Source of the DNA: Oscillospiraceae bacterium
GTDB taxonomy: Bacteria > Bacillota > Clostridia > Oscillospirales > Ruminococcaceae
Reading direction: 5' to 3'
Length of the DNA stretch: 57,978 nt
Assembly (NCBI GenBank): GCA_017436575.1
Contig: JAFSCU010000023.1
Span: forward strand, 1 to 57,978
The position numbers and the translations under genes are program-made. How positions within the stretch are numbered: the first letter of the stretch is position 1; every line of letters starts with the position of its first letter. This document shows, in pieces, positions 52,100-57,978 of the stretch. A model generated the notes under the pieces. That model was given only the letters and a program-made list of their open reading frames with translations, had not been told where the DNA came from and ran no database searches.

Positions 52100-53662
52100 A
52101 TGAAAAAACAACACATTATGGCGGTAATATCACTGCTGGCGGCATATTTTGCCATGCTGGCATTGCTGGTATATGCTGAATCCTTCAGCGATGCCGCATC
52201 CATTACATCAATGAAAGATGCCCTGTGGTACTCGGTGGTAACACTTACCACCGTCGGTTATGGCGACCTGTCGCCGGTTACGGCCCTGGGCAAAGTGATA
52301 GGCAGTGTTTTCTTGCTGCTGTCCACCAGCTTGCTGGCTATGCTGGTGGTATTGGTTATGACCTTTGGTCAGGTGTGGGTGCGTTTTCGTCTGGGCTTTC
52401 TGCAGTCTGCCCAGTGGTTTGTATTTTCTTCACTTAATGAAGCCACCTGTGCCCTGGCACAGTCAATAAAGGCAGAAAACCCACAGGCAGTGCTGTTGTT
52501 CCCGAAAGATGACAACAAAGACCTGACTGCCATTATGAAAAAGTCAGCAGCTATGTTTGTAAAGGGCGGTGTGGAAGATATTCTGGCGCTGAAAAAGACT
52601 ACCACAGACCTTAACCTGTTCTTTATGGACCCGGACGGTTACAGCAATTATAACAATGCTGTTTCTTTCTGTGGAAAAGGCTACAGTGTTTATTGTCAGT
52701 CAGATTTTACCGCCGGTGCACAGCCGGCAGACCTGACTGTTTTCAGTATGGCAGAAAATACAGCACGCCTTTACTGGCGTACAAAGCCATTGCCAGCCAC
52801 AGCAAAAAATGTGGTAATTATCTCTGATGGTGATTATACTGATACGCTTCTGGCGCAGGCATTGCAGGTGAATCTGTATCACCCACAGCAGTCTGTGTGT
52901 TATCACATTTTTGCACCGGATACGGATTTTATGGCTATGCACCCACAGCTTGCCACAATGGTCAGTGTAAATGAAATATCTGCTGACCGTGACAGCCTGT
53001 TTTTCTACGATACAGCGTGGGGAAACCATATTGATGTTATTACACAGGCAGACAGGGTGATTGTGTCCACCACAGCAGACCGGGAAAACCTGCGAATCTA
53101 CAACAGCCTTATGAAATATTTTGTGCTGAAAGGCGATATACACCTGCGCCTTTCACAGCCTATGCCGGGCACCGCTTCATTTGGTACACACAGCAGCCTG
53201 TATACTTCCGGCGTGGTAATGCGCACTACCCTTACAAAAACAGCATCAGCTATGCATCAGATTTATCTGGACTCTACAGGTGCCACTTCACCACAGTGGG
53301 CAGACCTGTCCCCATTTACACGCGCATCCAATGTTTCTGCTGCAGACCATCTTCTGACAAAAATCAGGATTCTGCTGGAAGACGACAGTATTACAGATGT
53401 TACCGGTGCCACCTGTATGGCGGCTTATGAAAAATATGTCCGTACAAAAGATGAAAAAGCAGATTTTTACCGCCATCTTGAACACGACCGCTGGATGCGA
53501 TTCCACGCCTTGTATAACTGGACATACAACCCACAGCGAGACAACAGCCAGCGACAGCATCCGTCCATGGTGCCTTTTGAAAAACTGGATAAAGACACAC
53601 AGAAAAAAGATGATTATTCCTGGCAGCTTTTACAGCAGCTGGCAGACTTTCTGAAAGATTAA
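52100..53662 (+). CDS. Two-TM potassium channel with Rossmann and RyR-like domains
   Basis: 520 residues. TM1 about 6-26, pore helix 38-49, selectivity filter TVGYGD at 51-56, TM2 about 65-88: a KcsA/MthK-type K+ channel module, preceded by a short N-terminus. The long cytoplasmic part begins with WFVFSSLNEATCALAQSI (about 106-123), Rossmann/RCK-like but with a weak glycine motif. The C-terminus is a clear RyR-like domain: LEHDRWMRFHALYNW (EHDRW 461-465), QHPSMVPFEKL (487-496), and KKDD near 502-505. A channel gated through an RyR-like domain is inferred. It begins 25 bp after the preceding gene and ends 21 bp before the TIR gene. Confidence 0.9.
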   Translation: MKKQHIMAVISLLAAYFAMLALLVYAESFSDAASITSMKDALWYSVVTLTTVGYGDLSPVTALGKVIGSVFLLLSTSLLAMLVVLVMTFGQVWVRFRLGFLQSAQWFVFSSLNEATCALAQSIKAENPQAVLLFPKDDNKDLTAIMKKSAAMFVKGGVEDILALKKTTTDLNLFFMDPDGYSNYNNAVSFCGKGYSVYCQSDFTAGAQPADLTVFSMAENTARLYWRTKPLPATAKNVVIISDGDYTDTLLAQALQVNLYHPQQSVCYHIFAPDTDFMAMHPQLATMVSVNEISADRDSLFFYDTAWGNHIDVITQADRVIVSTTADRENLRIYNSLMKYFVLKGDIHLRLSQPMPGTASFGTHSSLYTSGVVMRTTLTKTASAMHQIYLDSTGATSPQWADLSPFTRASNVSAADHLLTKIRILLEDDSITDVTGATCMAAYEKYVRTKDEKADFYRHLEHDRWMRFHALYNWTYNPQRDNSQRQHPSMVPFEKLDKDTQKKDDYSWQLLQQLADFLKD

Positions 53663-53683
53663 ACTTTCATAAGAGGAATATAT

Positions 53684-56600
53684 ATGACTAACCAACCTGA
53701 AATGTTAAATGAATCACAGCCAAAACAGGACTTTCGTTTTGATGTGTTTATCAGCTATCGCCACTCTCCTCTGGACAGTGCGGCAGCTGCATATCTGCAC
53801 AAAGCCCTGGAAAACTATAAAATTCCAAAGGAAATTCAGGAAAAGATAGGCAAAAAGAAAATCAACCGTGTTTTCCGTGATGAGGAAGAGCTGGGGGCTT
53901 CCAGCGATCTGTTTACAGAAATTGAAAACAGTATCAAAGCCTCTGAATATCTGGTGGTTATTCTTTCACCAAGATATAAACAGTCCAAATGGTGCCTGAA
54001 AGAAATAGAATCTTTCCTGCAACACCGCAGCCGTGACAATATTCTGGCAGTAATCATCGAAGGCGAACCCTATGATGTTTTCCCGGATATACTGCTGGAA
54101 GACGGTGAACCGCTGGCACTGGACCTGCGCGCTGAAAATGAAAAAGAAATGCTGAAACTGGCAAAACAGCGTTTGCCGCGTCTGGTTGCCCCTGTTCTGG
54201 GCTGTACTTATGATGAACTGTATCAGCGTCACCGCGTGTACCGCATGCGACGCCTGGCGGCACTGTCCGGTATTGTGGCGGCAGTTTCGCTGTTTTTCGG
54301 TGCAGTAACAGTAAAACAGAATATAGAAATAAACAAAAACTTTATAGCCAAACAGGAAAATCAGTCCCGCTATCTGGCGCAGACTTCAGAAACACTGCTG
54401 GAAAAAGGCGACAGGGAAGCCGCTTTGCTGGTGGCACTGGAAGCTTTGCCAAAGGGCAGTGCAGACGACAGCCGCCCCTATGTGGCAGAGGCGCGCATAG
54501 CGCTGGAAAATGCCCTGTATACCTACAGAATGGACTATTATTACAATCTTCATCCTGTGAAGAAAATGTCTATGGATACCGACGGCAGCTATATCACCGA
54601 CTATGATGGGGATAATGATGTGCTGATGACAATGGACCTGAACGGATGTGTTTATGTTTGGAACGCCAAGGACGGCACACAGCTGCTGAAAGTGGGCGAC
54701 TGTGTCGCACAGGAAGCAAAACTGGCGTCAGACAGCCGACTGCTGATAAAAACAGCCGACAGTATATTCTGTTTTGATTACACAGATGGCAGTCTGCTGT
54801 GGCAGTGGCAGTATCCTGTGTGTGAAAAATGTTATTCCACCAAATTTGACTGGGCCTATAATAAAGCCACAGATACTCTGGTTTGCGTAAATACAAATTT
54901 TGGCTGGTATGAAGATGCGGTGTTCACACCACAGCTTACCTATGAATACAGCTATTCGGTTCTGGACAGCCATAAGATTTATAATCTGGATATGTCCAGC
55001 GGCACAGCCACTTTCTGGCATCCGGAAGATATGTATGAAAAAATAGGTACATCTGTTTACGATAAATGGAAAACAAAGGATGTGGCTGTTTCTCCGGATG
55101 GCAGATATGTGGCTATACAGCTGCAGCAGCCGGAAGAAAATTCCAGTGAAAATGGTATAAATCAGATTTATGTTTACCCTGTTTCAGGCGGACAGGCTGT
55201 CTACACATATTCTGTGCCGGCTTTCTGGCTGCTTAATCACCTTTACTGGCGGGACAATTCCAGACTTGTATCTGTTTATTCAGATGACACCTCTGTAATT
55301 GGCATGGGAATGGTGGAAAATCCATTTAACTGGTATGTGGACTGCCACGATATTGCAACAGGTGAAAAGCTGTGGACAGTAGCAGAAAGTTCCATGAGCT
55401 TAAACTACAATTTCAGCATACAGTCCTTTGAAGCCAATGACAACAGCGGCCGGACAAAACAGTGCATCGGCATTACAGGCGGCAATGTATTTGTTGCAAT
55501 AGACCGGGAAACAGGCTATGTTTACAGCCGTATGGAAGACCGCAGTGCTATAAAACTGGCACAGCCACTGCCAAATAAAACATCCATAATGATGATAACA
55601 CAGGATGGTTATGTGTTTGTTACCCATCCGCTGTCTGACAAGGTTTACAACCCTGTACTGAACAGTGCTTCATACTATCTTGATTTGGGCATTATTTCAA
55701 ATGTCTGCCGTTATAACGACAGAACATATATTTTCAATGGCTCTGGAATTTACTGGTATCAGGACAACATTGACTTCAACTTTAAGGCGATGAATATCAG
55801 CCCTTCAATGGTAGGCTTTTCAGAAAACAGCACATATATGTGGTTTATAGATTACAACGATGTAATACATCTCTATGATGTAACCACAAGAGAAGAACTG
55901 TGGACAGATGACGCAGTATGTACCACTGTCTACGACTACAATGCGCAGATTGTGAACAACAGATACCTGGTTTATCCTTCTACAGAAAAGGCAGAAATAT
56001 CGGTTTACGACATTGAAAATGCCACAGTGGCAGATTATCCTGTAAGTGACATTTATAATCAAGAAACTGAACTGTTTATCTCGGCAAAGCAGTCTGACAA
56101 TCTTATTACAGCATATACCATTACAGATAATTATGCTCCGGCAGATGACTTTGGCTACAATCCTGAAGTGGCGGCAAAAAATATACTGTGGGTCAAGGAT
56201 ATTGTAACAGGTGAAGATGTGGTGGCGTTTACAGCTGAAGATATTATCGGGGCTCTGGATAACGGCGATGACCTGTCAGAATTTTTCATAAAATCAGCAA
56301 TGCTGTCAGGGGACGGCAATTATCTGCTGATACCTTGCGACACTGTGTCAGTGGACTCAGAGGGCAAAGCGCTGCCTGCTACCGCACAGATGCCGGTGTG
56401 GGATATGGTAAACAACTGCTGGGTGAAACTGCCTCAGGAAGCAGCGGCTGTATTGCCAACAGGTTCTTCATATTACAGGCAGGACGGCTGGATTATGCCA
56501 CACAGCAGCCTTATCAATATGTATGGCAGTGACGGCAGCATAAAAATAGTGGACCTTGCTTCTATGGAAATCCTGCACAGCCTTGATTTCGGTGTGGTTG

Positions 56601-57022
56601 GCAGCACAGAAATATCCTTTACTCCTGATGGCGACCATATCATTATGCAGGATGGTGGCTATCATCTGAAAGTTTACAACTGGCGTGAAGGCAGGTATAC
56701 AATGGAAAAAACCACTGCTGAATTCAATTCTCTTGGCTTTGATTTCTATGGAGATAACCTGATGAGTGCAAAACTTACAGTCAGTGCATTTATTTCCAAT
56801 AATGTGCAGGTGTACGATATGACACAGCCGGGTGTGTACAAACTGCAGAATACCATCAGCCCTTGTATTGCCTGTGATGGTGTAACCACCGTTATTGCAG
56901 ATAATGAATATTCACGTTTCTACCCTTATTATTCCTTTGACCAGCTGATAGAAATGGCAAGGGAAATTCTGGGCGACCGACAGCTTACAGCGGCTGAAAG
57001 ACAGACATATCTTATTGACTGA
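53684..57022 (+). CDS. TIR domain protein with TM segment and beta-propeller-like repeats
   Basis: 1112 residues. TIR domain at about 18-170: FDVFISYRHS strand A and box 1, RVFRDEEELGASSDLFTEIENSI BB-loop region (62-84), and WCLKEIESF, in which E107 sits where NAD-cleaving TIR enzymes keep their catalytic Glu. After a YRMRR patch a single TM helix (about 191-210) follows, then LLEKGDREAALLVALEALP, and from about 280 to 1070 a long beta-rich region with WD40/PQQ-like blades (VYVWNAKDGTQLLKVGD, VAVSPDGRYVAIQ, ISFTPDGDHIIMQDGG). The TIR side has the positive flank and should be cytoplasmic; the propeller would then face outside. The C-terminal FDQLIEMAREILGDRQLTAAERQTYL resembles the tail of other WD40 signalling proteins. 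Confidence 0.9.
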   Translation: MTNQPEMLNESQPKQDFRFDVFISYRHSPLDSAAAAYLHKALENYKIPKEIQEKIGKKKINRVFRDEEELGASSDLFTEIENSIKASEYLVVILSPRYKQSKWCLKEIESFLQHRSRDNILAVIIEGEPYDVFPDILLEDGEPLALDLRAENEKEMLKLAKQRLPRLVAPVLGCTYDELYQRHRVYRMRRLAALSGIVAAVSLFFGAVTVKQNIEINKNFIAKQENQSRYLAQTSETLLEKGDREAALLVALEALPKGSADDSRPYVAEARIALENALYTYRMDYYYNLHPVKKMSMDTDGSYITDYDGDNDVLMTMDLNGCVYVWNAKDGTQLLKVGDCVAQEAKLASDSRLLIKTADSIFCFDYTDGSLLWQWQYPVCEKCYSTKFDWAYNKATDTLVCVNTNFGWYEDAVFTPQLTYEYSYSVLDSHKIYNLDMSSGTATFWHPEDMYEKIGTSVYDKWKTKDVAVSPDGRYVAIQLQQPEENSSENGINQIYVYPVSGGQAVYTYSVPAFWLLNHLYWRDNSRLVSVYSDDTSVIGMGMVENPFNWYVDCHDIATGEKLWTVAESSMSLNYNFSIQSFEANDNSGRTKQCIGITGGNVFVAIDRETGYVYSRMEDRSAIKLAQPLPNKTSIMMITQDGYVFVTHPLSDKVYNPVLNSASYYLDLGIISNVCRYNDRTYIFNGSGIYWYQDNIDFNFKAMNISPSMVGFSENSTYMWFIDYNDVIHLYDVTTREELWTDDAVCTTVYDYNAQIVNNRYLVYPSTEKAEISVYDIENATVADYPVSDIYNQETELFISAKQSDNLITAYTITDNYAPADDFGYNPEVAAKNILWVKDIVTGEDVVAFTAEDIIGALDNGDDLSEFFIKSAMLSGDGNYLLIPCDTVSVDSEGKALPATAQMPVWDMVNNCWVKLPQEAAAVLPTGSSYYRQDGWIMPHSSLINMYGSDGSIKIVDLASMEILHSLDFGVVGSTEISFTPDGDHIIMQDGGYHLKVYNWREGRYTMEKTTAEFNSLGFDFYGDNLMSAKLTVSAFISNNVQVYDMTQPGVYKLQNTISPCIACDGVTTVIADNEYSRFYPYYSFDQLIEMAREILGDRQLTAAERQTYLID

Positions 57023-57040
57023 TTTTGGAAAGGTGATTCT

Positions 57041-57379
57041 ATGCTGAAACTTTTTCTCCACTGGGAAATACTTATGTTTACCACTACAGACTGGTCCTGG
57101 GCAGGATTTATACTGATTGGTTTGGTGTTGGGGCGGTTTCTGCGACAGTTTGCAGTCAGACGAAAAAGTGAATACAAAGAAACACTGATGGGTATTTGCA
57201 TCATCTGGCTGGTGCTGCATATAATTAACTTTGCATTTATGCTGAAAGACCCTGCAGGCCTGCCAACACTGATATTGTCTATGCTGTCATCATTTGCACC
57301 GGTGGCAACATTTACAGTAATCGGCTTTCTGCTGACAGATATAATAAAAAGGCTGAAAGAAAAAATTGATGAAATTTAA
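57041..57379 (+). CDS. Small polytopic membrane protein of the TIR operon
   Basis: 112 residues, family not recognised. Three hydrophobic helices, about 19-36, 49-66 and 77-100, with basic loops (RQFAVRRKSEYK) and a C-terminal charged helix (IIKRLKEKIDEI). ATG at 57041 follows GAAAGGTG. It begins 18 bp after the TIR gene and ends before a terminator, so it is the last gene of the four-gene operon. It could be an accessory or channel subunit; there is no motif to say. Confidence 0.8.
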   Translation: MLKLFLHWEILMFTTTDWSWAGFILIGLVLGRFLRQFAVRRKSEYKETLMGICIIWLVLHIINFAFMLKDPAGLPTLILSMLSSFAPVATFTVIGFLLTDIIKRLKEKIDEI

Positions 57380-57382
57380 TAC

Positions 57383-57415
57383 AAAAGCACAGCGACTGCT
57401 GTGCTTTTTATTTGT
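57383..57415 (+). terminator. Rho-independent terminator of the TIR operon
   Basis: AAAAGCACAGC-GACT-GCTGTGCTTTTTATTTG. Confidence 0.9.
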
Positions 57416-57426
57416 GCCAACATAAT

Positions 57427-57570
57427 GTTAAGATTGTGTTAGTAAAAATAAAATTAAATAGTCAAATTAAATAAATATAACCCTTGTTTATTGTAATATA
57501 AGTAAAAATATAGCGATTTAAAGTTAATATAGTGTTAATGTAATGTTATAATTGTGTTAGAATTGGTTAA
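57427..57570 (+). promoter_or_regulatory. Helically phased GTTA repeats upstream of the APC permease
   Basis: GTTA(A) occurs at 57523, 57534, 57545, 57556 and 57566, spaced 11, 11, 11 and 10 bp, with another pair at 57427 and 57438 (11 bp). The core (T)GTTAA is the reverse complement of a PhoP-type TTAACA box. Regular one-turn spacing suggests that an OmpR/PhoB-type response regulator binds here. The rest of 57416-57734 is AT-rich without a gene. Confidence 0.55.
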
Positions 57571-57734
57571 ATAAATAACAATCAATATCAAAAACTAACA
57601 GAATTTTTTGTGATATAGTACCAAACGGGAATAAAGTCAATAGAAAAGTGTGAAATTTTAATGGGTAATATCCACAATTTATCGGCATTAAAACAGGAAT
57701 ATTACATAAATATAGTCCAAAACAGGAAAATATA

Positions 57735-57844
57735 TTGCCGAATTATGAACAAACTATGTATAATTTGCTTACGGGTTATCGGGCTGCCCGGTAAACCGGG
57801 TGGTCTATCGCACTTAAAAAATTCCAATTAAAGGAGAAAAAATT
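57735..57844 (+). promoter_or_regulatory. Promoter and leader hairpin of the APC permease gene
   Basis: TTGCCG (57735-57740), 18 bp, TATAAT (57759-57764). The leader contains CCCGGT-AA-ACCGGG (57787-57800) between two copies of a GGTTATCG/GGTCTATCG sequence (57774, 57803). It does not match a riboswitch class I know. Confidence 0.5.
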
Positions 57845-57978
57845 ATGGCTAATAATCAGTCACAGGGTACACTTGGTTTTATGGACCTGATGTCAATCGC
57901 TGTTGGTCAGATTATCGGTGCAGGCGTTATGGTTATGTCTATCTCAGCTCTGGGTATGACAGGTCGTTCCGTTAACAT
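57845..57978 (+). CDS. APC family amino-acid permease (partial, cut by window end)
   Basis: Only the first 44 codons are inside the window. The start ATG follows AAAGGAG. The visible part, GTLGFMDLMSIAVGQIIGAGVMV, is the first membrane helix of an APC-superfamily transporter with the G-x-IIGAG substrate motif typical of that family. The substrate cannot be told from this fragment. A hairpin leader and phased GTTA repeats lie upstream. Confidence 0.85.
   Translation, partial: MANNQSQGTLGFMDLMSIAVGQIIGAGVMVMSISALGMTGRSVN

Noticed and set aside
57771-57825. Hairpin leader of the APC gene as a known riboswitch
   Set aside because: The CCCGGT/ACCGGG hairpin matches no aptamer class I can recall (checked against guanidine, c-di-GMP, preQ1, glutamine, SAM). 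Kept only as an unnamed hairpin.
57661-57831. A 56-codon open frame in the leader of the APC permease gene
   Set aside because: No ribosome binding site, it spans the promoter and the hairpin, and the translation (ending GLPGKPGGLSHLKNSN) looks like chance.
1-57978. tRNA or rRNA genes
   Set aside because: I saw no cloverleaf-like sequence ending in the GTTCGAATC/CCA pattern and no rRNA-like stretch in any gap, though a covariance scan would be more sensitive.

Overview
The window reads as a chromosome segment of a low-GC Gram-positive anaerobe of the class Clostridia, probably a gut Oscillospiraceae/Ruminococcaceae-type bacterium. Evidence: AGGAGG-type ribosome binding sites throughout, sigma-A promoters with 17-bp spacers, a T-box leader and a lysine riboswitch, IreB, DUF1836, a YtvI-like sporulation membrane protein, an oxygen-labile Fe-S serine dehydratase, and a very highly expressed pyruvate:ferredoxin oxidoreductase. 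Species cannot be fixed from the sequence alone. No rRNA, tRNA, CRISPR array or transposase was seen.

Layout. 1-10 kb: nitroreductase and M20 peptidase (minus strand), three related XRE regulators with membrane tails plus a small partner protein, a PfkB kinase, a DegV protein, a DUF1836 protein, a secreted carbohydrate-binding lipoprotein, a DUF1232 protein and a MazG-like enzyme. 10-17.7 kb: glycyl-tRNA synthetase, a membrane protein, a GNAT acetyltransferase, two paralogous coiled-coil proteins, a divergent regulator/small-protein pair with clear operators set inside a block of dispersed repeats, then sdaAB-sdaAA. 17.9-22.5 kb: ytvI-like gene and two Na/Pi cotransporters, each transcription unit preceded by 10-11 bp-phased TTTACA repeats that look like PhoP boxes. 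22.5-25.3 kb: a T-box-controlled polar amino-acid ABC transporter. 25.3-31.3 kb: GNAT, DMT exporter, rRNA m5C methyltransferase, metallo-beta-lactamase-fold hydrolase, twin zinc-ribbon proteins, a long repeat, an M24 peptidase. 31.5-39.4 kb: nifJ, an aldo/keto reductase-ferredoxin fusion, a lysine-riboswitch-controlled NhaC-family transporter (predicted lysine importer), a small unknown protein and ireB. 39.6-46.7 kb: pheST, MATE exporter, URO-D-family protein, PAP2 phosphatase. 46.9-50.1 kb: an SsuABC-type ABC transporter with a heavily palindromic promoter and an alpha/beta hydrolase.

50.2-57.4 kb holds the most unusual locus: a four-gene operon with its own promoter and terminator. It encodes (1) a membrane protein with a TrkA-N/NAD-binding region and a C-terminal RyR-like domain, (2) a two-TM K+ channel with the filter TVGYGD followed by a Rossmann-like region and a C-terminal RyR-like domain, (3) a 1112-residue protein with an N-terminal TIR domain carrying a candidate catalytic glutamate, one TM segment and a long beta-propeller-like repeat region, and (4) a small polytopic membrane protein. 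A TIR enzyme beside RyR-bearing channel proteins suggests a nucleotide-signal-gated ion channel, possibly an immune or stress system; this is inference. The window ends in the start of an APC-family permease whose upstream region carries five helically phased GTTA repeats.

The intergenic spaces around 1, 11.7, 14.8-16.1, 29.5-30 and 35.3-35.6 kb are filled with repeats: one ~280-bp element present twice, tandem ~165-bp units built around 'GTCATCCTGA...TCAGAATGAC' ends, and short GTAGGGG hairpin elements.
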